In this document: positions 8,959 through 17,267 of the stretch, piece after piece
Numbering within the stretch: the first letter of the stretch is position 1
Layout: each line of letters starts with the position of its first letter
From: Rhizobium deserti
GTDB taxonomy: Bacteria; Pseudomonadota; Alphaproteobacteria; Rhizobiales; Rhizobiaceae
Length of the DNA stretch: 64,000 nt
Direction of reading: 5' to 3'
Assembly (NCBI RefSeq): GCF_004358025.1
Contig: NZ_SMTL01000001.1
Coordinates: 806,001 to 870,000 of the forward strand
The notes under the pieces: generated by a model
Told to the model about the DNA's origin: nothing
Seen by the model: the letters and a program-made list of their open reading frames with translations, nothing else
The model's database searches: none
Program-made: the position numbers and the translations under genes

Positions 8959-9411
8959 TCAGGTTTTGCTTGCCGTCGGCAGCAGGGATGACAGGAGCCC
9001 GGCAATAAGGGTCGACCCCGCGTAGAACCAGAGGCCTGGCTGCGCAGCAGCCTGTGCCAAGCCACTGCTCTTCGCCGCGAACACGACGATCGCCACCAGC
9101 ATGACATCCATCATAGACCACTTGGACAAATGCGGCATCGCGCGGCGAAGAAAAACAAGGCTTCCGTCCCGCACGAAGATTTGCAGCCCGAGCCCGATCA
9201 GCTTGACGATCGGAAACACGATCGAAAACAGCCCGACGACGACGCAAAGGCCGATATCGCCCTGCGACCAGAGGCCGGAGATGAGTTCGAGAAGCGACGG
9301 AGTTTCGTTGAAGAAGTAAAGCCGTTCGAACCGAATGATCGGCAGGAACAACCCGAACACCAGGAAGAGTGCGGCCAGGGCCAGAAGTATGGCGAACCGG
9401 AAACGCCTCAT
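8959..9411 (-). CDS. PqiA-type (paraquat-inducible protein A) inner-membrane protein
   Basis: With the start at ATG 9411 the product is about 150 aa and begins MRRFRFAILLALAALFLVFGL. Four hydrophobic helices are visible (near residues 5-25, 45-70, 95-115 and 125-145), and the middle carries the PqiA-like segment PIVKLIGLGLQIF. PqiA proteins take part in envelope lipid trafficking and stress resistance. No PqiB/MCE partner is nearby. An ATG at 9471 would add 20 residues but has no ribosome-binding site. The gene is convergent with sciP and divergent from the GNAT gene. Confidence 0.72.
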   Translation of the reverse strand: MRRFRFAILLALAALFLVFGLFLPIIRFERLYFFNETPSLLELISGLWSQGDIGLCVVVGLFSIVFPIVKLIGLGLQIFVRDGSLVFLRRAMPHLSKWSMMDVMLVAIVVFAAKSSGLAQAAAQPGLWFYAGSTLIAGLLSSLLPTASKT

Positions 9412-9507
9412 CTTTCGCCAAAGGTATGACGCATACCGCCCTTCCCTACAGTTTTTCCCGATCTCCTCCATATATCGGAAGGAAGCAAGTCTTAACCGGG
9501 GAAACCA

Positions 9508-9786
9508 ATGGACATCATCAACGAGAACACCAAATCGGGTGGTCGCTATGTGGCGAAGATCAACGGCCATGAGGCGGAGATGACCTATTCTCGGCAATCA
9601 CAGGAACTGATCGTCGTGGATCACACAGGTGTGCCGGAGCCTTTACGAGGAAAAGGCATAGCGCAGGCGCTCGCAGTTCACGCTGTCGAGGAAGCCCGCA
9701 GGGGTGGCTGGAAGATTGTTCCGCTCTGCTCCTATCTGAAGGCGCAGGCCGAGCGTCATCCTGACTGGCAGGACGTCATCAAGTAA
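9508..9786 (+). CDS. Small GNAT-family N-acetyltransferase
   Basis: The product is 92 aa and matches the compact COG2388 acetyltransferases. It has the acetyl-CoA loop (VPEPLRGKGIAQALAVHAVEEAR) and the terminal motif KIVPLCSYLKAQAERHP. The ATG at 9508 follows GGGGAAACCA. The natural substrate of this subfamily is not established. It is a single-gene unit divergent from the PqiA-like gene. Confidence 0.85.
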   Translation: MDIINENTKSGGRYVAKINGHEAEMTYSRQSQELIVVDHTGVPEPLRGKGIAQALAVHAVEEARRGGWKIVPLCSYLKAQAERHPDWQDVIK

Positions 9787-9861
9787 GTCTTGCCGAACGG
9801 TAGCAGGAAAATGGGGGGCTTCAGACCGCGCCCCGCATCCCCTGGATCCCGATCAAGCGGT

Positions 9862-10212
9862 TCAGGCGCGAGCGCGCATTCCCCCATCTCTTTCTTCGAG
9901 GGCGGAAGCCTTCGTAAATTCCGCTTCCGCTTCTTCAAGCGCCAGTTCGGCAGCTTCCTGCTGAACCTTCAGTTCGCGGATAGAAACTTGAAGATTGTCT
10001 GCCCGCTGCCGTGCCGCCTTTGCGAAGGTTGGATAAGCAAAGTGGTTGGCGTCGGTGATGCCTGATTTCTTTTCTTCAAGCGTGATCTGGTGTTCCAGCT
10101 CCTTCGCCATCCGCTCGAACTCGGCCATCATCATCTCCAGCTGCTGCAGCTGGCGACGTTTTTCGTTAACCTGAAAACTCTTCAGGCGAACAAGGTTGTC
10201 ACGCGACTTCAT
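9862..10212 (-). CDS. FliJ-like coiled-coil protein
   Basis: The 116-aa product is almost wholly heptad-type helix (RLKSFQVNEKRRQLQQLEMM, then IRELKVQQEAAELALEEAEAEF). This is the architecture of FliJ, the flagellar export chaperone/stalk that interacts with FliI ATPase. The start at ATG 10212 has a good GGAG nine bases upstream. It is divergent from ctrA and a CtrA-like box lies 100 bases upstream, consistent with a CtrA-controlled motility gene. Coiled coils are easily mistaken for one another and no other flagellar gene is in the window, so the name is provisional. Confidence 0.6.
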   Translation of the reverse strand: MKSRDNLVRLKSFQVNEKRRQLQQLEMMMAEFERMAKELEHQITLEEKKSGITDANHFAYPTFAKAARQRADNLQVSIRELKVQQEAAELALEEAEAEFTKASALEERDGGMRARA

Positions 10213-10311
10213 ACGCAATACTCCGTGGATAGCGAGACCCCGGCCCATGACTCCGGATTGTTACACTCCGGATCAAAAAATTTCTGCGGCGTTAATAATT
10301 TAGCCGCCGCG

Positions 10312-10326
10312 TTAACCTTTCGTTTA
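10312..10326. promoter_or_regulatory. Candidate CtrA box
   Basis: TTAA-N7-TTTA, one base from consensus, 100 bases upstream of the fliJ-like start and 307 bases upstream of ctrA. It could serve either gene. Confidence 0.5.
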
Positions 10327-10400
10327 CGGGCATCATTAATGATAAGCCTGATCGTTTAAGGGTCGGTAAATGCCAGGGCCAATTTGGCCGCGATAATGTC

Positions 10401-10427
10401 GAATCGCATGAATCACTTAGCGGACTC
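10401..10427. promoter_or_regulatory. Cluster of three GANTC (CcrM) sites
   Basis: GAATC at 10401 and 10410, and GACTC at 10423. CcrM methylates GANTC, and methylation state controls a ctrA promoter in Caulobacter. Three sites in 27 bases is far above the chance density of about one per 256 bases. Confidence 0.65.
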
Positions 10428-10632
10428 TCCTCACCCGCTGGTTCAATTTGGTAATGGCTAATCCTCAAAAGAAAACAGGCGACTACTAATTTTGCTTAAT
10501 GAAATGATGCACCTTGCCAGGACCGCTCATAATTTGTTAACCAGTTAGTGGCAGCTTCCAAATCAGGCTCAGTCTGGATCCGTAACGAGTAAGGGGGCAG
10601 ATTAACCTTACACGGCGGTAAAGGGGAAAATT

Positions 10633-11334
<702 letters not shown>

Positions 11335-11365
11335 TCCTCATCCAAACCTTTACCTAATGAGTTTG

Positions 11366-11398
11366 AAACACCCGCCTGGCGAGCCCGGCGGGTGTTTT
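11366..11398 (+). terminator. Terminator of ctrA
   Basis: An 11-bp perfect stem (AAACACCCGCC at 11366-11376 with GGCGGGTGTTT at 11387-11397) and a run of T at its end, 32 bases after the ctrA stop. Confidence 0.85.
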
Positions 11399-11430
11399 CC
11401 TGTTCGACCACGCCTTTAGCGTGATCTCGC

Positions 11431-11459
11431 CAAACGAAAACGGCGGCCGAGGCCGCCGG
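11431..11459 (-). terminator. Terminator of the receiver gene
   Basis: The 7-bp stem CGGCGGC/GCCGCCG with a CGAG loop is followed on the minus strand by TTTTCGTTT, 28 bases past the stop of the receiver gene. Confidence 0.65.
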
Positions 11460-11486
11460 GTCATAGCTCACGATAAAGGACGGCTG

Positions 11487-11849
11487 TCAGGCTGCGGCCG
11501 CAAAGCCGGAAAACACAGAGGTCAGGATTTTTCGATCGAAGGGCTTCAGCAGGAAATCGTCCGCACCAGCCCGCTTGCCGACCATCATCTTCTTGAGATC
11601 CGCCTCGATGACGCAGTAGAAGATCCGCACCCCCTGCCCGTTCGGCATGCCGCGGACCGCAGAGATCACGTCCAAGGCGCCGTCGAGCGAGGCATCGACG
11701 ATCATGAAATTTGGCAGCTCAGCTTGCGAGCGCATGATCGCCTCGGGGGCACTGCCAGCCTCTACGACCAGGAAGCCAAGCTCGGACAGAATGCGCTTGC
11801 CGACTTTGCGTACGATATCCGAACTGTCGGCAATCATCAAACGCTGCAT
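11487..11849 (-). CDS. Stand-alone receiver-domain response regulator
   Basis: The 120-aa product is a single receiver with no output domain. It has D8 in the acidic pocket, the likely phosphoacceptor D52 (MIVDASLDG) and the conserved lysine K102 (LLKPFD). The start MQRLMIADSSD at 11849 follows a GGGAGCC-type site. It lies directly downstream of chpT on the same strand, between chpT and ctrA. ChpT is a branching phosphotransferase (CtrA and CpdR in Caulobacter), so this protein is a plausible further ChpT partner; that is inference. It is not an obvious DivK or CpdR. Confidence 0.85.
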   Translation of the reverse strand: MQRLMIADSSDIVRKVGKRILSELGFLVVEAGSAPEAIMRSQAELPNFMIVDASLDGALDVISAVRGMPNGQGVRIFYCVIEADLKKMMVGKRAGADDFLLKPFDRKILTSVFSGFAAAA

Positions 11850-11907
11850 CTTGAGGCTCCCTCTCTCCACCAACCATTGCTGATGTCAATGAATAAGGGA
11901 TTGCAGC

Positions 11908-11920
11908 TAACGAATCGTTA
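11908..11920. promoter_or_regulatory. 13-bp palindrome with a GANTC core upstream of the receiver gene
   Basis: TAACGA-A-TCGTTA is perfectly symmetric, and its centre contains GAATC, a CcrM site. It lies 58 bases upstream of the receiver gene start, in the short spacer after chpT. It could be an operator; the binding protein is unknown. Confidence 0.4.
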
Positions 11921-11941
11921 CACGCGAATATGCAACCGTCG

Positions 11942-12589
11942 TCAGGCAGAGATGCTTTCGGCGATGAAGGTGATCTTGTCTTCCGAAACCACGTGTTTCA
12001 GGTCCATGCCGCATTCTTCCGCCAGCAGCACCGTGTAATAGGGCTGAACGGTATGGGCATCGATAGGCTCGTCAAGCGTGCCGGTGGCGATTTCATTGAA
12101 CTTCGCCGGAACGCGCATCATCCGTCCTTTGATGACGATCATGAACTTGGCATCAAGCTCCGGGTTTTCGAGCGTCACGTCGATGGAGCCGCCGCGTGGA
12201 ATGCCGCCATAGGCAACAAGGAAGAGGTTGAGAAGCAGTTTCACCTTGTTCTTCGGGATGATGGCGCGTGGGCCGCTCCAAGTGACTTCCGTCTTCTTTT
12301 CGGCGATCGCAAAATCCTTGGCGGCCTTTTCCGCTTCGCCGGTATCGATAGACGCACCGACGGAGCCGGAGGCGCCGAAGGCTAGGCGGGCGAATTTAAG
12401 CCTGACGGATGCATTGAGGGCGGAGGTGCGGATGAGGTCCATCGCATCTGCGTCGGCCCCACCTTCGTCTATCAGCTCAAGCCCGTTGTTGATCGCGCCC
12501 ACCGGCGAGATAACGTCATGGCAGACCCTGCTGCACAGGAGAGCCGCCAGATCCGGACCGCTGAGGGTAAGGTTGGGATTTTTCGGCAT
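11942..12589 (-). CDS. chpT: ChpT histidine phosphotransferase
   Basis: The 215-aa product has the ChpT dimerisation/phosphotransfer helix with H24 in RVCHDVISPVGAINNGLEL. A degenerate HATPase-like domain follows (KNKVKLLLNLFLVAYGGIPRGG). ChpT shuttles phosphate from the hybrid kinase CckA to CtrA and CpdR. The ATG at 12589 has a strong ribosome-binding site (CAGGAGAAAAAT). A longer in-frame extension upstream runs antisense to eipA and was rejected. A CtrA-like box lies in the divergent spacer with eipA. Confidence 0.93.
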   Translation of the reverse strand: MPKNPNLTLSGPDLAALLCSRVCHDVISPVGAINNGLELIDEGGADADAMDLIRTSALNASVRLKFARLAFGASGSVGASIDTGEAEKAAKDFAIAEKKTEVTWSGPRAIIPKNKVKLLLNLFLVAYGGIPRGGSIDVTLENPELDAKFMIVIKGRMMRVPAKFNEIATGTLDEPIDAHTVQPYYTVLLAEECGMDLKHVVSEDKITFIAESISA

Positions 12590-12690
12590 ATTTTTCTCCT
12601 GCTGGATGTATCGCGCCGGCGACCATGTTCCACGCCAAGATTGCGTGGGGATGGTGCCCATTGCTGCGGCCATAAAGACACCATATTTGG

Positions 12691-12705
12691 TAAACCGATT
12701 ATTAA
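12691..12705. promoter_or_regulatory. Candidate CtrA box between chpT and eipA
   Basis: TAAA-N7-TTAA, which on the minus strand is TTAA-N7-TTTA, the same variant as in front of ctrA. It lies 73 bases before eipA and about 100 before chpT. In Brucella, eipA is a direct CtrA target, which supports this site. Confidence 0.55.
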
Positions 12706-12777
12706 CACCATAAAACGAAAATAGGACAGGCTCGAGCATGATGCTTGAAGCTGGACGCTCATCGAACGGACTTGAAC

Positions 12778-13368
12778 ATGCGCCGCCATCACGTTCCCGC
12801 CTTTGCCCGCCTCTTCTCCGCCCTCGCCTCGATCGCGTGCGGCTTCTGGCTGCTCGCCGCACCGGCCTCGGCGCAGCAGGGTGCGTCACAATATTCGATG
12901 CAGGAGATCGTCGATGCCGGCCACGGCTTTTTCGGCTCGACCAGCGGCGGATTGGCGAAGGTGGTTGAAAACGCCTTTTCGCAATACGGGCTTCCAAACG
13001 GCTATATCCTCGGCCAGGAAGGCTCCGGAGCTTTCATCGCTGGCCTGACCTATGGCGAAGGCCAACTCTACACCAAGAATGCCGGCCAACACCCCGCCTT
13101 CTGGCAGGGCCCTTCGCTCGGTATCGATTACGGCGGCCAGGGCACGCGTACGATGATGCTCGTTTATGATCTTCCTGCAGTGGATTCGCTTTACGCCCGC
13201 TTCGGCGGCGTTTCCGGCTCAGCCTTCGTCGTGGCCGGCGTCGGCATGACCGTTTTGCGCAACAACAACGTCGTCCTTGTTCCCATCCGCACGGGGATCG
13301 GCGCTCGTCTTGGAGTCAATGTCGGCTATCTCAAGCTGACCCGTGACGCCACATGGAACCCCTTCTGA
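12778..13368 (+). CDS. eipA: EipA-family envelope integrity protein (DUF1134)
   Basis: The 196-aa product has a signal peptide (cationic start, hydrophobic core, cleavage after APASA at residue 32). The mature domain is the DUF1134 beta-barrel-like fold, rich in Gly and Tyr (YILGQEGSGAFIAGLTYGEG, VGMTVLRNNNVVLVPIRTG, ending WNPF). In Brucella abortus this family is EipA, a periplasmic CtrA-regulated protein needed for envelope integrity. I chose ATG 12778; an ATG 11 codons earlier would spoil the signal peptide. The adjacent ctrA and chpT strengthen the assignment. Confidence 0.85.
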   Translation: MRRHHVPAFARLFSALASIACGFWLLAAPASAQQGASQYSMQEIVDAGHGFFGSTSGGLAKVVENAFSQYGLPNGYILGQEGSGAFIAGLTYGEGQLYTKNAGQHPAFWQGPSLGIDYGGQGTRTMMLVYDLPAVDSLYARFGGVSGSAFVVAGVGMTVLRNNNVVLVPIRTGIGARLGVNVGYLKLTRDATWNPF

Positions 13369-13514
13369 GTACAGGCATTAGATCGCAATCTCGAGCGGCG
13401 GCATCACGGCTTCGTAGGCTTGATGCCGTCCGCTTTCGTTGCGGCGCTTGTGGGACATCGCGGCTCGTGCTTAAACCTATCACACACCCAATCTGACTGA
13501 GAAACGGCCGCGGC

Positions 13515-14723
13515 GTGATCCAATTTGCTCTTCTGTTCGGCTTGGGCTTTCTGAGTGCCGCCCTTCTGGCCATGCTCGTCGCCCCCGCGATCCATCGGCG
13601 GATTGTCCGCTATACCGAGAAGCGCATCCAGGCTACCCTGCCCATCAGCCCCCAGGAAGTCCGCGCCCAGCGGGACATGGCACGCGCCGTCTATGCCGCG
13701 GAAAATGCCCGCAGCCGCCAGGAACTGGTGCGCGAGCGCGAGCGCGCTACGGCTCTCCAGCTTCGCGCCGATGCACTCGCGGACGAGGTCAAGCGGATGG
13801 AGGCCGAAAAGGCCGAGCTGAAGATGCAGATCGATAATCTCGATGTCGAAGCCTCTGATGCCCGCTCGCGGCTGCGCGAAGAGGACAGTTACATTCAGCA
13901 GCTCAAAGCGGTGCTGCAGAAGTCCGAAGAAGCCGAATCGGCTCAGGCTCTGGAAATAGATGCCCTGCGTCAGCAATTGCTTCGGCTCAATTCCGATGCG
14001 GATAATTTCCGTATCGATCTCTCAGCTCGCGACACCGAGACGGAAAACCTCAAGCTGCGCGTCACGACGCTGCGTGACGAGCGTGAAAGCCTGCGTAACG
14101 ATATCCGCGTGCTGACCAGCCGAGCCAAGGATGCCGAAATGCGGCTGGCCCAGGAGGAGCAGCGGGCAGCCCGGCTAGACGAAAAGCTGACCAAGGAAAT
14201 CGCGGAGCGCACCGATAAGGAAATGGCTCTGAACCGTCGCGTCGAGGAGATCGTCCGCCTGCGCGAAAAACTCAAAGCGGCAAATGGGGAAAGCCGTGGA
14301 GCCAGCCGCACCACCCGCGGCGCTGGATCAGGCCGTACTGCCTCAAAGGCCACAAATGCAAGACGCCCGGTGGAGGAAGCGGAGGATCCACAAACCGATG
14401 CCATCCTTCCGGATGTGGTTGAGGCAATGGCGGACGACAAGGGGCTCGATTCGCGTGTTGCAAGCCTTTCGGAAGAGGCGCGCAACCGTGCGACCGCCCT
14501 CGCCGAACGGCTTTTGAACAGCAAGAACACCGCCAATGACGAGGCCCTGCGCCAGGAAATGGCAGTGATTGCCGCCAGCATGGTGGCAGTAACCGCCGCA
14601 GCGGAAGGCAAATTATCGCCCATTCATGCGATGCTCGCAGGGAAATCTGGCAGCGGCGATCGGGAAAGTCTTGCCGCACGCGCAAAGAAGATGCTCGCTT
14701 CAACCAGTGGCGCCGCAACCTGA
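13515..14723 (+). CDS. Membrane-anchored long coiled-coil protein of unknown function
   Basis: The 402-aa product starts at GTG 13515. Residues 1-25 form one transmembrane helix (FALLFGLGFLSAALLAMLVA). About 230 residues of continuous heptad coiled coil follow, then a basic Gly/Ser/Thr linker and a helical C-terminus (NRATALAERLLNSKN). The shape is that of an inner-membrane-tethered cytoplasmic rod. I do not recognise a named family beyond uncharacterised rhizobial membrane proteins. It sits just outside the CtrA island and converges with trmH. Confidence 0.8.
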   Translation: MIQFALLFGLGFLSAALLAMLVAPAIHRRIVRYTEKRIQATLPISPQEVRAQRDMARAVYAAENARSRQELVRERERATALQLRADALADEVKRMEAEKAELKMQIDNLDVEASDARSRLREEDSYIQQLKAVLQKSEEAESAQALEIDALRQQLLRLNSDADNFRIDLSARDTETENLKLRVTTLRDERESLRNDIRVLTSRAKDAEMRLAQEEQRAARLDEKLTKEIAERTDKEMALNRRVEEIVRLREKLKAANGESRGASRTTRGAGSGRTASKATNARRPVEEAEDPQTDAILPDVVEAMADDKGLDSRVASLSEEARNRATALAERLLNSKNTANDEALRQEMAVIAASMVAVTAAAEGKLSPIHAMLAGKSGSGDRESLAARAKKMLASTSGAAT

Positions 14724-14758
14724 TCAATGGAACTCTGGAGATCGGCCGGAGCCGATCG

Positions 14759-15583
14759 CTATAGCCGCCCCTGTGCCATGGCTATTTCGTAGAGCGCAAT
14801 CCCTGTCGCCGTTGCCGCATTCAGGCTGTCGAGGCCAGGCGCCTGAGCGATGCGCGCGGTGCGGATGGTTGCAAGGATTGCCGCCGGCAGCCCCTCGCCT
14901 TCGGTACCGGTGATCAGAGCCATGCGATCCGCGGGCGGGACGGCCCGAATCTCGGTCTTACCAGAAGGAGACAAGCCCCAGACGGCAAAATTTCGCTCCG
15001 CCAGTGCTGCGAGGACGTCGCAAGCGGAGCCGCCGCGGGCATAGGGTACCGAAAGCACGCTGCCGACCGAAACCCGTAGCGCCTTGCGGTAAAGAGGATC
15101 ACAGCAGCCCTGATCGAGAATGACGGCATCCGCGCCAAAAGCCGCGGCGTTGCGGAAGATCGAGCCGATATTATCGTGGTTGGAAATTCCGAAGGCAGCA
15201 ACCACCAAGGCACTAGCGTCTAAGCCTTCGAGAACATCACCTGCAGTGGCCTGCCCGATCCGGCGGCCGAGCGCCAGCACGCCGCGATGCAGATGGAAAC
15301 CGGCAATGCGGTCGAGCACCTCGCCGCTCGCCACATAAACCGGCACCTCCGGCGGAAATTCAGCAAGCACCTCGACAAGCCCGCCGACGCGGTTCTCCAG
15401 AAGCAGGATCTTTTCCGCCCTGAAGTCGGTGCCATGCTGATGGGCGGCCGACAGCATGCGGAGCACGACTGTGCCCTCTGCAATGAACCGCCCTTCCCGC
15501 CCCGTCAGGTCCCGCTCGCGGATCGCCCGGAATTCCGCAATGCGCGGATCGTCGGCGTCCTCGATGCGGATCGGCAGAATCAC
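14759..15583 (-). CDS. TrmH/SpoU-family RNA 2'-O-methyltransferase
   Basis: The 274-aa product has all three SPOUT motifs: NHDNIGSIFRNAAAFGAD (motif 1), LITGTEGEGLP (motif 2) and GLDSLNAATATGIALYE (motif 3, the SAM-binding knot). The N-terminal ~90 residues are the SpoU substrate-binding domain. It transfers methyl from SAM to a ribose 2'-OH in tRNA or rRNA; the target base is not predictable. The GTG start overlaps the stop of the upstream small membrane-protein gene in GTGA form, so the two are one operon. Confidence 0.9.
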   Translation of the reverse strand: MILPIRIEDADDPRIAEFRAIRERDLTGREGRFIAEGTVVLRMLSAAHQHGTDFRAEKILLLENRVGGLVEVLAEFPPEVPVYVASGEVLDRIAGFHLHRGVLALGRRIGQATAGDVLEGLDASALVVAAFGISNHDNIGSIFRNAAAFGADAVILDQGCCDPLYRKALRVSVGSVLSVPYARGGSACDVLAALAERNFAVWGLSPSGKTEIRAVPPADRMALITGTEGEGLPAAILATIRTARIAQAPGLDSLNAATATGIALYEIAMAQGRL

Positions 15584-15966
15584 GGCGCTGTGCCGACCGT
15601 GACGTCGGCAACGATGCGGCCGACCGCGAGGTCGAAGATGAACACCTTCTGGTCGCCGTCCAAAAGACCATAGAAGACGAGCTGGCTGCCCGACAGGGAC
15701 ACGTCCTGGACGTTGAAGCCGGCGGGGAGCGCCGCAGTGGCCGCGAGCGGCTGGTCGGACGGTACGGCAAAGCCGCCGGACGCGATGGGCGCCGTCGGCG
15801 CGGACGGTCTCTGCGAGACCTTGTAGACAATGGCCCCAAGGACCGCCATAAAGCAGACAAACAGGATCCCGCCCGAAACGACGATCAGAAGCACCATTTT
15901 CCGGCGGATTCTGTCCATTGCCGGATCAAGCGGCTGTTCCTGGTCCTCGACCTCGGATTGGGGCAT
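15580..15966 (-). CDS. Small single-pass membrane protein, unknown function
   Basis: The 128-aa product starts at ATG 15966, behind AAGGA at a good distance. A short acidic cytoplasmic tail and RIRRK stop signal precede one transmembrane helix (MVLLIVVSGGILFVCFMAVL, about residues 28-50). A C-terminal domain follows that looks beta-rich (LSGSQLVFYGLLDGDQKVFIFDL). The layout matches small conserved rhizobial proteins without known function. Its start is only 31 bases from that of the divergent rluD, so the promoters must overlap. Confidence 0.75.
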   Translation of the reverse strand: MPQSEVEDQEQPLDPAMDRIRRKMVLLIVVSGGILFVCFMAVLGAIVYKVSQRPSAPTAPIASGGFAVPSDQPLAATAALPAGFNVQDVSLSGSQLVFYGLLDGDQKVFIFDLAVGRIVADVTVGTAP

Positions 15967-15997
15967 TGAGCGTCCTTGCATGACATCGGATGAATGA

Positions 15998-17020
15998 ATG
16001 AACGACCCCTTTAAACAAGCCGAGCGCCCGAGGAAAGTCCTGACCGCCTCAGAAGATGCGCAAGGACGTCTGGATGCCTGGCTGACAAGCGTCCTAGACG
16101 GAGAATTCTCCCGCAACCGCATCAAGGCGCTAATCGAGCAGGGTGCGGTGACGGTGAACGACAAGGTCGTCACGGAGCCGAAAAAGAAAGTGGCGGTCGG
16201 CGACGTGATCGAAATCGGGCTACCCGAGCCGGAGGACCCGGAGCCCAAGGGTGAGGACATCCCCCTCGACGTGCTTTATGAAGATGCCGACGTGATCGTC
16301 ATTGCCAAGCCTGCCGGGCTGGTGGTCCATCCGGGCGCCGGCAACTGGACAGGGACGCTCGTCAATGCGCTGATCCACCATTGCGGCGACAGCCTTTCCG
16401 GCATTGGCGGCGTCAAGCGCCCGGGCATTGTCCACCGCCTCGACAAGGATACGAGCGGCGTCATGGTGGCTGCCAAGAATGACATCGCCCACCGGCATCT
16501 CGCCGACCAGTTCGCCGACCATGGCCGATCAGGCCCACTCGAGCGGGCCTATCAGGCGATCGTCTGGGGCAGGCCACGCGGACTGAAGGGCACGATTGAC
16601 GCGCCTTTGGGGCGCGCCGGCGACCGCACCAAGCGAGCCGTCCAGAAGGACGACAGCTCCGACGCGCGCGAGGCTATTACCCACTACGAGGTCATGGAGC
16701 GTTTTCACGAAAAGCCGGATGCAACCTCGCTTGCCGCCCTAATCGAATGCCGGCTTGAAACGGGCCGCACGCATCAGATCCGCGTCCACATGGCACATGT
16801 CGGCAACCCGCTGATCGGCGATCCGGATTACTCCGCCGGCTTCAAGACCAAGGTAAACCTTCTGCCGGAACCCGCAAAGAGCGTCGTCGGACGGTTTCCG
16901 CGCCAGGCGCTGCATGCTTTTCTTCTGGCTTTCGAACATCCGCGGACCGGCGAGGTCATGGAATTCGAGGCCCCCATACCGGCCGACATGCAGGAATTGG
17001 TGGAGGCCCTGAGAGGCTGA
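15998..17020 (+). CDS. rluD: RluD-family 23S rRNA pseudouridine synthase
   Basis: The 340-aa product has an S4 RNA-binding domain (about 20-80: GRLDAWLTSVL, RIKALIEQGAVTVN) followed by the RsuA/RluD catalytic domain. Its motif GIVHRLDKDTSG carries the catalytic aspartate D149. The late signature RTHQIRVHMAHVGNPLIGD is present. The family makes pseudouridines in helix 69 of 23S rRNA. It immediately precedes rpoH, an arrangement shared by many alphaproteobacteria. RluD is preferred over RluC because of full-length S4 conservation, but this is not certain. Confidence 0.88.
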   Translation: MNDPFKQAERPRKVLTASEDAQGRLDAWLTSVLDGEFSRNRIKALIEQGAVTVNDKVVTEPKKKVAVGDVIEIGLPEPEDPEPKGEDIPLDVLYEDADVIVIAKPAGLVVHPGAGNWTGTLVNALIHHCGDSLSGIGGVKRPGIVHRLDKDTSGVMVAAKNDIAHRHLADQFADHGRSGPLERAYQAIVWGRPRGLKGTIDAPLGRAGDRTKRAVQKDDSSDAREAITHYEVMERFHEKPDATSLAALIECRLETGRTHQIRVHMAHVGNPLIGDPDYSAGFKTKVNLLPEPAKSVVGRFPRQALHAFLLAFEHPRTGEVMEFEAPIPADMQELVEALRG

Positions 17021-17267
17021 GCCACGGCCGGTGCTGACCTTTCGCTGGGCTCGTCAGGAGCATAGACATCTGGCGGTCGGCGGAGACGGATTACCAAGAT
17101 GTAATGCTATAACACTTCCGTGACCTCTTGAATCACCTTTCCACCGTAGTTATTTGTTACCCGGATTGGTGCGGGATCGGGGAACGATCCGCGCCACTTT
17201 CGGTTCGCCTTTCAGCATGCAGCGCTAGTTCAAGAGGGAGCCGACAACGTTCGGAAAGGGGTGCTTT

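Larger units (their letters stand above)
10213..10632. promoter_or_regulatory. Divergent fliJ-like/ctrA promoter region
   Basis: This is 420 bases with no credible gene. It is markedly AT-richer than its surroundings and must hold the ctrA promoters and that of the fliJ-like gene. I see one near-consensus CtrA box (10312-10326), a TTAACC element (10537-10542), three clustered GANTC sites (10401-10427), and a purine ribosome-binding site (AAGGGG) just before ctrA. Rhizobial ctrA genes are known to have several promoters and autoregulation. Confidence 0.7.

Noticed and set aside
17127..17160. Sigma-32 promoter before rpoH
   Set aside because: A CTTGAA is present, but no acceptable CCCAT-type -10 lies 13-15 bases downstream.
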